DNA of 64,000 bases, taken from assembly GCA_002869855.2 (NCBI GenBank), contig NEWQ02000008.1, forward strand, positions 62,001 through 126,000. Reading direction: 5' to 3'. The notes below the pieces were generated by a model. The model was not told the origin of the DNA. It ran no database searches and saw nothing but the letters and a program-made list of their open reading frames with translations. Source of the stretch: Nitrospira sp. CG24D. Lineage in GTDB: Bacteria > Nitrospirota > Nitrospiria > Nitrospirales > Nitrospiraceae. The translations under genes and the position numbers were made by a program. Shown in pieces: positions 1 to 8,453 of the stretch. Positions within the stretch are counted from its first letter, which is position 1; the number at the start of each line of letters is the position of its first letter.

Positions 1-221
1 CGGCTTCGGCGCCGAGCGCTCCCGCTGCCGGCTCGGCGGCGATGAATGTGAACAAGGCGTCTGCGAGCGATATGGTGTTGTTCCTGGGGTTGAAAAAGGA
101 CGAAGCCGATCGGATCGTCACGAATCGTCCCTATCGTGTGAAGGGTGAGTTGGTGGCCAAGAATGTGGTTCCCAAGGAGACCTTCGACATGATCAAGGAT
201 CGTATTTCCGTCAGCCCGTAA
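1..221 (+). CDS. Helix-hairpin-helix domain protein, C-terminal part
   Basis: Only the last 72 codons lie in the window; the reading frame starts at base 3 and ends with TAA at 219-221. The fragment begins with an Ala/Pro/Ser-rich linker, followed by MNVNKAS and a helix-hairpin-helix-like stretch (LFLGLKKDEADRIV), which resembles the ComEA/DUF655 type of small DNA-binding domain. The N-terminus, and so any signal peptide, is outside the window. A strong hairpin terminator follows at 249-290. The exact role (DNA uptake or generic DNA binding) cannot be told from this fragment. Confidence 0.6.
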   Translation, partial: ASAPSAPAAGSAAMNVNKASASDMVLFLGLKKDEADRIVTNRPYRVKGELVAKNVVPKETFDMIKDRISVSP

Positions 222-248
222 CCGTCTCAGGGCGATGACGCGTTCGAT

Positions 249-290
249 GAGGGCCGTTTCCCCGTGAGGGGGAACGGCCCTCGTGCTTTT
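249..290 (+). terminator. Rho-independent terminator
   Basis: A 15-bp stem (249-263 pairing with 268-282, with one G:T wobble) closes a 4-base GTGA loop and is followed by a T-containing tail (TCGTGCTTTT). It lies 28 bases after the stop of the helix-hairpin-helix gene and 78 bases before macA, so it separates the two transcription units. Confidence 0.8.
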
Positions 291-367
291 GGGGCCTGTC
301 CCGGGATGATTCGTCCCGCAGCTTCCTGATATGATGATTCTTCTTCCGGTCGGATAAGGACCTCCCT

Positions 368-1654
368 ATGCGACGATTCGGTATTGTCATCGGTATTTTG
401 GCGGTGGGGCTTGCCATCGGCGGGTATGTGTTCTTCACTGGAGAGCGCAAGGCGCCGGTGCGTTATCGGACCGCTGGCGTCGAGCGAGGCTCCGTTGTTT
501 CTATCGTGAGCGCGACGGGCACCATCAACCCGGTAGTGTCAGTGCAAGTCGGCTCTCAAGTTTCCGGAATGATCAAGAGTCTCCATGCGGACTTTAATTC
601 GCGGGTGAAGGCCGGCGACATCGTGGCTGTGATCGATCCTGAACCGTTTAAGGCCCGCCGTGATCAGGCTGCCAGTAATCTGGAAATGGCGAGAGCGAAT
701 GTGGCCCGCGCCAAGACGGATGGGGCGCAGCGTAAACGCGAGCTTGAACGGGTCCGTTCCCTGATCGACCAGAACTTTGTGTCGCAAAATGATGTGGATG
801 TGGCTGTGACCAACGCGCAGGGCGCGGAGGCGCAGGTGCATGTGGCCGAGGCGCAAGTCAGACAGGCTGAAGCGGCGTTGAATTCGGCTGAGCTGGAGCT
901 GAAGTACACCACGATTCGTTCGCCAGTTGATGGCATTGTGGTGGCCAGAAATATTGAAGTCGGCCAGACCGTCGCGGCCAGTTTTGCCACGCCGAATCTA
1001 TTTTTAATCGCGCTCGACCTGACGAAGATGCAGGTGGATACCAATGTGAGCGAGTCGGATATCGGCGGGATTGGTGAGGGAAAGGATGCCACGTTTTCCG
1101 TGGATGCGTATCCCGGTGTGCGATTTTCAGGTTCCATCCGCCAGGTGCGGTTGGCTCCGATCAATGTGCAGAATGTGGTGACGTACAACGTCGTGGTGGC
1201 CGTCGACAATCAGGATTTGCGTCTGAAGCCCGGGATGACGGCGAATGTCTCCATTGTCGTAGCGCAAAAAGAGCAGGCTCTCAAGGTGCCGAACGCGGCG
1301 TTGCGCTTTTCACCTCCCAAGAGTGATCGTGCGGCGGATGGATCGGCTGAAGGAAAACCGGCCAGGGCCGAGGGGCGACCGGCTGCAAATCGGTCGTCGT
1401 CCGGCTCTGTGGAATCTGGAAAACCTACACGCCAGGTGTGGAAGCAGGATGAGTCCGGTGAGCCGGTGTCTGTGCCTGTCCAGACAGGAATTTCCGATGG
1501 TGTTTGGACGGAGATCGTCGGTGGCTCGCTTGGAGAGCAGGATACGGTCATCGTGGGGTTGGATGTGGCGAGAGCCAATCGTCAAGGAAGCGAATTGCCG
1601 CCCGGGTTCGGCGGAGGCGGCGGACAGCGCCGTACGCGTGATCGGGGCATGTAG
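368..1654 (+). CDS. macA: MacA-like periplasmic adaptor of an ABC-type export system
   Basis: A 428-residue HlyD/MacA-family membrane fusion protein that would link an inner-membrane MacB transporter to an outer-membrane channel. Residues 1-24 form an N-terminal membrane anchor or signal. A biotinyl-lipoyl-like half (GSQVSGMIKSLHADFNSRVKAGD) is followed by a long alpha-helical hairpin (about 95-180), the second lipoyl half (IRSPVDGIVVARN) and beta-barrel domains. A low-complexity Ser/Arg/Pro-rich insert at about 315-355 interrupts the membrane-proximal domain, and the tail is Gly/Arg-rich. AAGGA precedes the ATG. The ATPase and permease genes follow in the same direction. No TolC-like gene is nearby, so the outer-membrane partner must be encoded elsewhere. 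The substrate is unknown. Confidence 0.85.
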   Translation: MRRFGIVIGILAVGLAIGGYVFFTGERKAPVRYRTAGVERGSVVSIVSATGTINPVVSVQVGSQVSGMIKSLHADFNSRVKAGDIVAVIDPEPFKARRDQAASNLEMARANVARAKTDGAQRKRELERVRSLIDQNFVSQNDVDVAVTNAQGAEAQVHVAEAQVRQAEAALNSAELELKYTTIRSPVDGIVVARNIEVGQTVAASFATPNLFLIALDLTKMQVDTNVSESDIGGIGEGKDATFSVDAYPGVRFSGSIRQVRLAPINVQNVVTYNVVVAVDNQDLRLKPGMTANVSIVVAQKEQALKVPNAALRFSPPKSDRAADGSAEGKPARAEGRPAANRSSSGSVESGKPTRQVWKQDESGEPVSVPVQTGISDGVWTEIVGGSLGEQDTVIVGLDVARANRQGSELPPGFGGGGGQRRTRDRGM

Positions 1655-1707
1655 TCCTGATAGACCGTTCTGCGTCGTTCTTGCCCGAAGGCCGGTGAAG
1701 AGACAGG

Positions 1708-2454
1708 ATGTTCATGACTAGTGGTAACGGCCAGCCGGTTTCGTTGATTCAGTGTGCAGACTTGTGGAAAGTCTATCGCCTGGGCGATGTGGAGGTACAG
1801 GCGCTTCGCGGGTTGAATCTCACGATCGAGCAAGGCGAGTTTGTCGCGATCATGGGCTCGTCGGGGTCAGGGAAGTCGACCCTGATGAACATGCTGGGTT
1901 GTCTGGATCAGCCGACCAAAGGCCATTATTGGCTGAACGGGGTCGATGTCGCGGCGCTTCGCGCCGATGAGCTGGCCGAGATTCGGAATCGACAGATCGG
2001 GTTCGTCTTTCAAAGCTTCAATCTGATTCCCCGTACCAGCGCGTTGGAGAATGCGCAGCTTCCCCTCTTTTACCGGGGACTGCCGCTTCGCGAGCAGCGG
2101 ACGCTGGCGGCGGCGGCGCTCGAGCGAGTGGGATTGAAGGGGCGGGAAGAGCACTATCCAACGCAATTGTCCGGGGGGCAGCAACAGCGCGTCGCGATTG
2201 CGCGCGCACTGGTCACGACTCCGTCCCTGTTGCTGGCCGATGAACCGACCGGAAATCTCGATACGGAATCGAGCCGGGAAATCATGACCATTCTTGATCG
2301 GCTAAATAAGGAAGAAGGGATCACCGTCATTTTGGTGACCCATGAACCCGACATCGCCGCCTATGCCGCCCGCGAGATTGTGATCAAAGACGGACAAGTC
2401 CTCACCGATCGGCGTACCAAGCCCGGGCATCCCTCATCCCTGGTGGGACGCTGA
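1708..2454 (+). CDS. MacB-type ABC transporter ATP-binding protein
   Basis: A 248-residue LolD/MacB-family ATPase. It has Walker A GSSGSGKST, the signature LSGGQQQR, Walker [13 protein letters not shown] and the H-loop VTHE, so it should be catalytically competent. It starts 53 bases after macA and its TGA overlaps the ATG of the permease gene (TGATG), indicating translational coupling. In E. coli MacB the ATPase and permease are one polypeptide; here they are separate, as in many MacB-like systems. The first six residues are uncertain because a second ATG lies at 1714. Confidence 0.88.
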   Translation: MFMTSGNGQPVSLIQCADLWKVYRLGDVEVQALRGLNLTIEQGEFVAIMGSSGSGKSTLMNMLGCLDQPTKGHYWLNGVDVAALRADELAEIRNRQIGFVFQSFNLIPRTSALENAQLPLFYRGLPLREQRTLAAAALERVGLKGREEHYPTQLSGGQQQRVAIARALVTTPSLLLADEPTGNLDTESSREIMTILDRLNKEEGITVILVTHEPDIAAYAAREIVIKDGQVLTDRRTKPGHPSSLVGR

Positions 2455-3689
2455 TGCCGGCCTTTCTCCTTCTCACGCTCATGACGGCGATTAGGATTCT
2501 GAGCCGAAACCGTCTCAGAGCCGGGCTCACGATGCTCGGGATCGTCATCGGAGTCGGCGCGGTGATCGCAATGGTCAGCATCGGCGAAGGGGCCAAGGCC
2601 GCGGTGCAGGCGCAAGTCGCCAGTATGGGAACCAATGTCATCATTGTGCTGCCCGGGTCTACGACCGTCAGCGGCGTCCGTGGCGGGCAAGGTGGAGCGG
2701 TCACGCTGAATGTGTCCGATGCACTGGAGATGAAGAAGCGCATTCCACTGCTTCAGGATACCGGTTGGGCAAAACGTGATGTCATGCAGATTGTGAACGG
2801 AAATAAGAACTGGAACGGGTCGGTGAATGGGGTTTCCCCAAGCTATCTGTCGATTCGGGACTGGTCGTTTACCAGCGGTGGCCCATTTACTCAAGCCGAT
2901 CTGGATGCCGCGGTGCGTGTGGCGCTGGTCGGACAAACCGTGGTGGAGAATTTGTTTGAGGCGGGTGAGGAGCCGGTCGGGTCCGTCATTCGGATCAAAA
3001 ATGTGCCGTTTCGTGTGATCGGTGTGCTGGCGCCGAAAGGGCAATCGGCCCAGGGGTCGGATCAGGACGACATCGTGTTTATTCCGTTCAGCACGGCTGA
3101 GCGGAAAGTCTTCGGGACGCAGTTCATCGGATCGGTCGGTGCGTTGTTTGCCACGACGGAGCGGCAGGAGGATTTGTTTGCTGCGGTCGACCAGATTCGC
3201 GAGTTCTTGCGGGCCCGGCACCGTCTCCAGGCCGAACAGGGCGACGATTTCACGATCCGAACGCAGGTCGATATTGGAAAAGTTCAGGAAGGAACGAGTC
3301 AGACGTTGACGGTCATGTTGCTCTCCATCGCGGCGGTCTCGCTCCTCGTCGGCGGGATCGGCATCATGAATATTCTACTGGTGTCGGTGACCGAGCGGAC
3401 GCGGGAAATCGGCGTCCGGATGGCGGTCGGTGCCAAGCGACGGCATATCCTCATGCAGTTCTTGATCGAGGCCATGACCTTGAGTGTGGTCGGCGGGACG
3501 CTCGGAATTGTCGTCGGAGTGGTAGGCGCCCGGTTGACGACCCTCATCGCGGGATGGCCCACGATCATTTCCGGCAACACTGTGGTGGCCGCGTTTGTCT
3601 TCTCGCTCGTGGTCGGGCTTTTCTTCGGCCTCTATCCTGCCAACAAGGCAGCGCGGCTCAATCCGATCGACGCCTTACGCTACGAGTAG
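2454..3689 (+). CDS. MacB-type ABC transporter permease (FtsX fold)
   Basis: A 411-residue permease with the MacB layout: an N-terminal membrane segment (GLTMLGIVIGVGAVIAMVSI), a large periplasmic MacB_PCD domain (about 45-270), and three C-terminal membrane segments of the FtsX domain containing the conserved TRERTREIGVRMAVGA-like cytoplasmic loop (seen as TERTREIGVRMAVGAKRR). It completes a macA-ATPase-permease operon. Systems of this type use mechanotransmission to push periplasmic substrates out through TolC-like channels; the substrate here (peptide, lipid or antibiotic) is not evident. Confidence 0.87.
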   Translation: MPAFLLLTLMTAIRILSRNRLRAGLTMLGIVIGVGAVIAMVSIGEGAKAAVQAQVASMGTNVIIVLPGSTTVSGVRGGQGGAVTLNVSDALEMKKRIPLLQDTGWAKRDVMQIVNGNKNWNGSVNGVSPSYLSIRDWSFTSGGPFTQADLDAAVRVALVGQTVVENLFEAGEEPVGSVIRIKNVPFRVIGVLAPKGQSAQGSDQDDIVFIPFSTAERKVFGTQFIGSVGALFATTERQEDLFAAVDQIREFLRARHRLQAEQGDDFTIRTQVDIGKVQEGTSQTLTVMLLSIAAVSLLVGGIGIMNILLVSVTERTREIGVRMAVGAKRRHILMQFLIEAMTLSVVGGTLGIVVGVVGARLTTLIAGWPTIISGNTVVAAFVFSLVVGLFFGLYPANKAARLNPIDALRYE

Positions 3690-3763
3690 CCATCGTTTCA
3701 AATCGTACATCGTCTTCATGTGCAGGCGGTATTGGCGACGTTGCCGGTGCGTGCGCTGTAGGG

Positions 3764-5011
3764 CTAGGCGGCTTGTGAAGAGGGGGCCGTGTGGGCCCGT
3801 TCAGGAGAATCCAGTACCTTATCAATAGCCCGTTCCGGCGTGACATTCACTTGGTCTGAGAGGTCGATGACGAGAGGGTTCGGTGTCTCAGTCCCGCTCG
3901 GTGTGTGGGTGATCGTGACGACGGGCCGGTGCAGCGCCGAGGGATTCAGCTCAGTCACAACCGCTTGTTCTTTGGTGTTCAACCGCACACGGCTGTGAAC
4001 CGGGTAGATGCCGATCAGTTTGATGAATCGCGAAAGAACCACCTGGTCGAACGCTCTATCCTGGGCTTCCCGAAAAATCCGTTGGAGCGCTTGATGGGGC
4101 GCGAGCGGTGAGGCCCCGCCAAATCCGGTAATGAGTTCATCGTAGTAATCCGCAATCATCAGGATGCGTGATCGCTCCGACGTAAACTCGCCTTTGGTAC
4201 CTTGGGGATATCCTGAGTCATCGAGACGGATGTGATGTTCCCCGATCATCTGCAACACTCTGGTTTCAAAGCCCCCCTGCCGTTCGAGGGCGAGAACGCC
4301 TAACTGCGGGTGCGACTGGAGAATCTGTTTGTCGTGTGTGGATAGCGGGCTGGAGGTGTTGGCACTCCTCTGGATGATCGGCGCAGGAATCTGGAGCAGG
4401 CCGATATCGTGAAGCAGCGCCGCCAAGGCCAGTTCCTGGAGTTCGAGCGGGTTGTAGCCGAACGATTGTCCCACCACGAGGGCTAAGGTGCAGGTGGACA
4501 GGGCATGCTGGCTGAGCGACGAATCGCCTGCCCGCTGCTGGCTGAGGGCCATGAAGATAGCCGAGTTGGGGAGGGTTCTGGTGACGATCGAGACTTCTTG
4601 GACGGCTTCTGCTGCCAGCTGAGGATCAACGGATCCCTGCTCTGAAATCGATGAGAAGACCGAGTGAACGGCTCGCTCCAGCTGTTTCCTGGCCACACGT
4701 GCTTGGGCGTATTCTTCATTCAGTTGGGTTAACGGTTTGGGAACTGGTTTCAATGAAGGTGTATTTGTTGTCAGCGTGAACTCTTGGGGAGTCTTCGGCT
4801 GGTCGAGGGTCGTCGATGTTGTAACATCATCCCCGCGGGACAGATCAATCACGATATGCTGTGCTCCGGCGCGGCGCAGTTTTTCAATCTGGATCGTATC
4901 TTCGATGCGCAGCGAGCGCCGGATAAACGGCGATTGAAACCAGGAGAGGTCGATCTTGGCGACGTACATCCCGACGCGTAGTTGATCGATCGAAATAGTT
5001 TTTGTGGCCAT
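3764..5011 (-). CDS. HD-GYP domain protein with N-terminal DUF3391
   Basis: A probable cyclic-di-GMP phosphodiesterase of 415 residues. The N-terminus (SIDQLRVGMYVAKIDLSW) is a DUF3391 domain. The C-terminal half carries HD-GYP motifs: LLHDIGLLQIP (HD), a conserved His in LQSHPQLG, HHIRLDDSGYPQG (HH...GYP) and a metal-binding Asp in IADYYDEL. The track start is a TTG at 5023; the ATG at 5011 (MATKTIS) is preferred because it fits the family N-terminus. There is no clear ribosome binding site. A TATATT hexamer lies about 14 bases upstream of this ATG, so the leader may be very short. It is convergent with the macB permease gene. Confidence 0.85.
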   Translation of the reverse strand: MATKTISIDQLRVGMYVAKIDLSWFQSPFIRRSLRIEDTIQIEKLRRAGAQHIVIDLSRGDDVTTSTTLDQPKTPQEFTLTTNTPSLKPVPKPLTQLNEEYAQARVARKQLERAVHSVFSSISEQGSVDPQLAAEAVQEVSIVTRTLPNSAIFMALSQQRAGDSSLSQHALSTCTLALVVGQSFGYNPLELQELALAALLHDIGLLQIPAPIIQRSANTSSPLSTHDKQILQSHPQLGVLALERQGGFETRVLQMIGEHHIRLDDSGYPQGTKGEFTSERSRILMIADYYDELITGFGGASPLAPHQALQRIFREAQDRAFDQVVLSRFIKLIGIYPVHSRVRLNTKEQAVVTELNPSALHRPVVTITHTPSGTETPNPLVIDLSDQVNVTPERAIDKVLDSPERAHTAPSSQAA

Positions 5012-5104
5012 GGCTATGGGCAAGAAATATAGTTGAAAGAGTTCACACCCTTATCGGTCGAGTCTGCCGGAATCTAAAGTGGGTTGCTGGATATATTGGG
5101 ACTG

Positions 5105-5677
5105 CTATTGGATGGCCATAGAGAGGGCAATCTGGATGCGGGGATTGGTTCGATCGACATCCTTGTACAGATGGGTCTCAACAATGCGGTTGTCATTGAG
5201 GCCGATCCCTTCACAGAGGGCGTCCTGGGCGATTTTGAGCCCGCCATCGACATCACGCCGGAGCGGCGAGGTGAAATAGAAACGGATGGAGAGAGCGAGC
5301 GGTTCAGATCGGAGCCGATGCATCAGCGCTCGTTTGTGGGGGGATTGCGACAGGGCCAGCCAGAGTTGCTGCCCGACATGCTGCTTATACATTCGACCCG
5401 CCGAAGACAGGACCCGGCGGCCTTGGACCGTGGCGTATTGATGGTTGATGCTGGGGGGAACCGGCAGCGTGATCTCAATGGATTCGGCAGTCACGACTGC
5501 AGAGGGCGTAGGGATATGAAGTGGCGCTTGGGGACGTGATTGTCTAACGGTTGGGCGTATGTTGGGGGCAGTCGGTTGCTTCGACGTCGGTGCAGATTTG
5601 GCTGCCGGTCGATAGGAGACGATGCGAACGGGGACTTTTGAACGAGAGGAGCCTGTGCGACGTCGTCCGGCAGGCAT
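5105..5677 (-). CDS. rusA: RusA-family Holliday junction resolvase-like protein
   Basis: A 190-residue protein whose C-terminal 120 residues match the RusA endodeoxyribonuclease fold: LPVPPSINHQYATVQGRRVLS at the start of the domain, then the acidic metal-binding region RRDVDGGLKIAQDAL and DNRI. The first 65 residues are a basic, Ser/Pro/Arg-rich extension without recognised domain. RusA resolves four-way junctions and is usually phage-derived, but here it sits directly behind mraZ (9-base gap) among housekeeping genes with no other phage genes. The catalytic activity is inferred from the conserved aspartates only. Confidence 0.75.
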   Translation of the reverse strand: MPAGRRRTGSSRSKVPVRIVSYRPAAKSAPTSKQPTAPNIRPTVRQSRPQAPLHIPTPSAVVTAESIEITLPVPPSINHQYATVQGRRVLSSAGRMYKQHVGQQLWLALSQSPHKRALMHRLRSEPLALSIRFYFTSPLRRDVDGGLKIAQDALCEGIGLNDNRIVETHLYKDVDRTNPRIQIALSMAIQ

Positions 5678-5686
5678 GGAGCGAAC

Positions 5687-6127
5687 TTACAGGAGGTTCT
5701 GAATCTTCGACATGTTCTGTTCGTAGCGGTCTTCGGTGCGAGCAATGTAGCGGCGCCACTCGCTGGGATTCCAGACTTCCATCCGGTGATACATCCCGAC
5801 CAGAATGATTTCGAGATCTTCATCCAACGGGATTTGTTTGCGTAAGCGGCCTGGAATGAGGATGCGACCTGTCTTGTCGATTTCTGAGGTGCCAGCCTCG
5901 GAGACGACAAAGTGCATGAAGAGACGGCTCTGGTCTTCGTCGAGCGTCGTCTTGGTCCGGTCTAAGACCTTTTCCCATTCCTTCAACGAATAGATGAGGA
6001 GGGATTGTTCGGGGCCCTTGAGAAATGTGACGGCCTGGCCGTCGGCTTCAATCTGCTCGCGGATCGGGGAGGGGACGATAAAACGCCCTTTCTCATCGAC
6101 TTTGCAGAGATATTCGCCAGCGAACAT
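5687..6127 (-). CDS. mraZ: MraZ-like transcriptional regulator
   Basis: A 146-residue protein with two MraZ/AbrB-type swapped-hairpin repeats: FAGEYLCKVDEKGRFIVPSP at the start and SEIDKTGRILIPGRLRKQ in the middle. MraZ binds DNA and normally opens the dcw cell-division cluster, followed by mraW and ftsI. Here it is instead flanked by a small HTH gene (upstream) and a RusA-like gene (downstream), so it is either a relocated mraZ or a second copy. The gene starts 14 bases after the HTH gene and is probably transcribed with it. Confidence 0.85.
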   Translation of the reverse strand: MFAGEYLCKVDEKGRFIVPSPIREQIEADGQAVTFLKGPEQSLLIYSLKEWEKVLDRTKTTLDEDQSRLFMHFVVSEAGTSEIDKTGRILIPGRLRKQIPLDEDLEIILVGMYHRMEVWNPSEWRRYIARTEDRYEQNMSKIQNLL

Positions 6128-6141
6128 AGGTCGTTCCTAGT

Positions 6142-6339
6142 TTATGAGGGGAGGGCGGTTCTGGTCCGGTCGCGGATCCACTGTTCCAGATCCGAACGAA
6201 CGAATCGCCATTCTTTCCCAAGCTTGAAGGCTGGAATCTGTCTGTTCTGTATATAGCGATAGAGGGTGCGGGTCGTAATCTTCAGGTACAGACACGTCTC
6301 CGACACCGTCATCAATTCGCTCTTCGGGGCTGTCCCCAT
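6142..6339 (-). CDS. Small helix-turn-helix (excisionase/MerR-like) DNA-binding protein
   Basis: A 65-residue protein made of a single winged-helix HTH of the HTH_17 type (LMTVSETCLYLKITTRTLYRYIQ, then IPAFKLGKEWRFVRSDLEQW), the pattern of excisionase-like and BldC-like proteins. It is the first gene of a likely unit with mraZ. A near-consensus promoter lies at 6396-6423. No integrase gene is near, so it is more likely a regulator than a phage excisionase. Confidence 0.75.
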   Translation of the reverse strand: MGTAPKSELMTVSETCLYLKITTRTLYRYIQNRQIPAFKLGKEWRFVRSDLEQWIRDRTRTALPS

Positions 6340-6395
6340 CGTCCCACCTGTTCTGAGAGGGTCTGTTTCTCATAAGACTCCAGAAGATAAGGGCC

Positions 6396-6423
6396 ATTTT
6401 AGAGAGTGAGGAGGGATTGTCAA
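6396..6423 (-). promoter_or_regulatory. Sigma-70-type promoter for HTH-mraZ unit
   Basis: On the minus strand a perfect -35 box TTGACA (6418-6423) is separated by 16 bases from a -10 box TAAAAT (6396-6401). It lies about 57 bases upstream of the HTH gene start. An inverted repeat ATGACA-N5-TGTCAT at 6434-6450, just upstream of the -35 box, could be an operator. Confidence 0.6.
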
Positions 6424-6446
6424 GCAAAAATACATGACAATGCCTG

Positions 6447-6791
6447 TCATTGGCTGTCAGTGCTGCCGTCATCGGAGGCCTCGCTATCGGCCGAATCCAT
6501 CATGGCCTCGACATCCTGTTCGACGTCCTCACCCATCTCGTCTCCCATGTGCTTCATAAAGCGAGACACTGATTCCGGATCATTTTCATCCAGCCCGTCG
6601 AGGTTGTCCGGGTCTGAAAGGGATGCACGCCGGGCCTCTTCAGACTTTGGGGAGGAGAATTTGGACATGAGGCGGTCCACAGACTGGCTCCCGCAGTGTT
6701 TACAGGCCGGCGCGGTCGAACTGGACAGGCTGAGCATCAGCGAGGTGCTTCGCTTGCGACAATCGCGACAGAGGTACTCATAGATCGGCAT
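6447..6791 (-). CDS. FmdB-family zinc ribbon protein
   Basis: A 114-residue protein starting with the hallmark MPIYEYLCRDC and a second pair CKHCG, giving a CxxC-CxxC zinc ribbon over residues 1-42. The remainder is acidic (many Asp/Glu/Ser) and likely disordered. FmdB proteins are putative regulators first found in amide-degradation operons, but the domain is widespread and the function here is unknown. Its start lies 2 bases after the stop of comF, so both are probably cotranscribed. Confidence 0.82.
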   Translation of the reverse strand: MPIYEYLCRDCRKRSTSLMLSLSSSTAPACKHCGSQSVDRLMSKFSSPKSEEARRASLSDPDNLDGLDENDPESVSRFMKHMGDEMGEDVEQDVEAMMDSADSEASDDGSTDSQ

Positions 6792-6793
6792 AG

Positions 6794-7612
6794 CTATCCC
6801 CTCAAGACTCCTAGTAGGCCGTTGGCGCGTTGAGCCAGGATTCGATCAGGCACGACACTCGTTTCGATCGTTCGTGCCAGTGTGAGGACGAGAACGGCTT
6901 CTGCTCCGGCTTTTCGAAGCACCTTGGCACATTCATTCACGGTCGTGCCAGTCGTAAAGACGTCGTCGATCAGGAGAATGCGTTTCTGTGCGAGCGACTG
7001 TGGCTGGCGAACCGCAAAGGCCTGGCGCAGATTCTTTATCCGTTCTTTCCTCGACAACGTGCTTTGGGGTTCTGAGGGAACGGTTCGAACGAGATTCGTG
7101 AACGAAAGAGGGAGATGCAGGTGTGTGGCCACTTGATCGGCGAGCAGGAGAGATTGATTGAACTCACGCTCTCTCAAACGGGTCGGATGCAACGGGACGG
7201 GAATAACGAGGTCCGCATCCAACGAAACAGGGAGGCTTTTGATCATTAATCGTCCCAGCGGCTTGGCCAGCGAGACTTTTCCCCGGTATTTGAACAGGCA
7301 GATGGCGTCTTGCAAGGGAGGCAGATAGGGATAGAGTGTCCAGGCTTTTGCATAGGCGGGTGGGCGTACCGTGCAGTGGTGACAGCGATGGGTGGGGCTG
7401 TAGGTGAGTGCGACGGGCGAGGGAAGCGGCCGATCGCATTGCGAGCAGCGAGCCAGCCTGAGCGGAGCGATGGTGTCCCAGCAGGTCGTACAAAACAACG
7501 GAACGGGATCGATCGTGAGTAGTACTCCACAGGCAGCACAGTCAGCGGGCAGGAAAAACCGGACGGTGTGCCGTATCAGACCCGGTAGTTTCTGAGGCCA
7601 CGATCTCATCAT
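6794..7612 (-). CDS. comF: ComF-family phosphoribosyltransferase-like protein
   Basis: A 272-residue protein with an N-terminal double zinc-finger module (CAACG-like pair CAACGVLL, CTTCW, then CSQCDRP and CHHC) and a C-terminal type I PRTase fold with the PRPP loop RILLIDDVFTTGTTVNE. ComF proteins are needed for transformation with single-stranded DNA in naturally competent bacteria, probably bridging the uptake channel to recombination. Two ATGs (7610-7612 and 7607-7609) are adjacent. The gene is divergent from the ABC ATPase gene at 7755. Confidence 0.85.
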   Translation of the reverse strand: MMRSWPQKLPGLIRHTVRFFLPADCAACGVLLTIDPVPLFCTTCWDTIAPLRLARCSQCDRPLPSPVALTYSPTHRCHHCTVRPPAYAKAWTLYPYLPPLQDAICLFKYRGKVSLAKPLGRLMIKSLPVSLDADLVIPVPLHPTRLREREFNQSLLLADQVATHLHLPLSFTNLVRTVPSEPQSTLSRKERIKNLRQAFAVRQPQSLAQKRILLIDDVFTTGTTVNECAKVLRKAGAEAVLVLTLARTIETSVVPDRILAQRANGLLGVLRG

Positions 7613-7644
7613 GCGCCACTTTCAGACAGGAAGAGATGCGCCAG

Positions 7645-7673
7645 GTTGTAGGATAGGAACGGGCGCCTGTCAA
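7645..7673 (-). promoter_or_regulatory. Probable promoter for comF-fmdB
   Basis: On the minus strand TTGACA (7668-7673) is followed after 17 bases by TACAAC (7645-7650). The -35 is perfect and the -10 matches 4 of 6. It lies 33 bases upstream of the comF start codon. Confidence 0.45.
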
Positions 7674-7754
7674 GGTTGTGGGGGTCTAAATGGTTGTGTT
7701 ATACGAGGACGATCATTCTACAAGGCATTGCAGAATCTGAGGTGTGTCGCAGGC

Positions 7755-8453
7755 ATGGTAAAGCTGATCCAGTTATCCAAAACCTATGAGCGTGGCGAGG
7801 CTACGGTCGCGGCGCTGCATGAGGTGAGTCTTGATGTCGGACGCGGCGAGTTCTGCGCGTTCGTCGGCCCCAGCGGATGCGGGAAGAGTACATTGCTGAA
7901 TTTGGTGGGAGGTCTCGACCGGCCTTCATCCGGAGAGCTTTTTCTTGATGGTCGCGCGACCACCACATTTAGCAGTAACGATTGGACGGTGGCGCGGCGG
8001 GAAGTTATCGGCATTGTGTTTCAGGCATTTCATTTAGTTCCCGGGCTGACGGCCTTGGAGAATGTGGCGTTGCCCTTAATGTTGCGCGGAGACGGTGGTC
8101 GGTCAGTTGCACAGCGGGTTGAGGAAGTATTGGAGTTGGTCCACATGGGCCATCGGAAGCATCACCGTCCCGGAGAGCTATCGGGTGGCGAGCAACAGCG
8201 GATAGCGATCGCCCGGGCGCTTGCCCACCGGCCGAAATTACTGCTGGCCGATGAACCGACCGGTAATCTCGATTCGCATCACGGGGTAGAGATCATGACG
8301 CTGATTCGATCACTGACGAAAGCAGGCGACGTCACAGTCCTGCTGGTGACGCATAGCCAGACTGCCGCGGAATGCGCCGACTATATCTGGACGATGCAGG
8401 ACGGGCGGCTTGTCTCGCGCACACCATCGCCGGCTTTAACGGGGGTAGCATGA
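7755..8453 (+). CDS. ABC transporter ATP-binding protein (LolD/YbbA type)
   Basis: A 232-residue ATPase with Walker [10 protein letters not shown], signature LSGGEQQR, Walker [13 protein letters not shown] and H-loop VTHS. The frame is open from 7611, but the ATG at 7755 ([14 protein letters not shown]) fits the family N-terminus and has GAGGTG upstream. Its TGA overlaps the ATG of the following dihydroorotate dehydrogenase gene (ATGA). The natural partner is probably the FtsX-type permease at 9819-12431, which it resembles as YbbA does YbbP; two unrelated genes intervene. Confidence 0.85.
   Translation: MVKLIQLSKTYERGEATVAALHEVSLDVGRGEFCAFVGPSGCGKSTLLNLVGGLDRPSSGELFLDGRATTTFSSNDWTVARREVIGIVFQAFHLVPGLTALENVALPLMLRGDGGRSVAQRVEEVLELVHMGHRKHHRPGELSGGEQQRIAIARALAHRPKLLLADEPTGNLDSHHGVEIMTLIRSLTKAGDVTVLLVTHSQTAAECADYIWTMQDGRLVSRTPSPALTGVA

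Noticed and set aside
2361..3221. 286-codon minus-strand frame opposite the MacB genes
   Set aside because: Antisense to two clear ABC transporter genes and without family similarity.
5105..5677. Prophage remnant around rusA
   Set aside because: No integrase, capsid, terminase or lysis genes are nearby and the composition is normal.
6300..6360. TGGG-type MraZ boxes near the HTH-mraZ start
   Set aside because: Only two TGGG motifs are found, at a 4-base rather than the usual 5-base spacing, and they lie across the HTH start codon; not enough for an MraZ operator.
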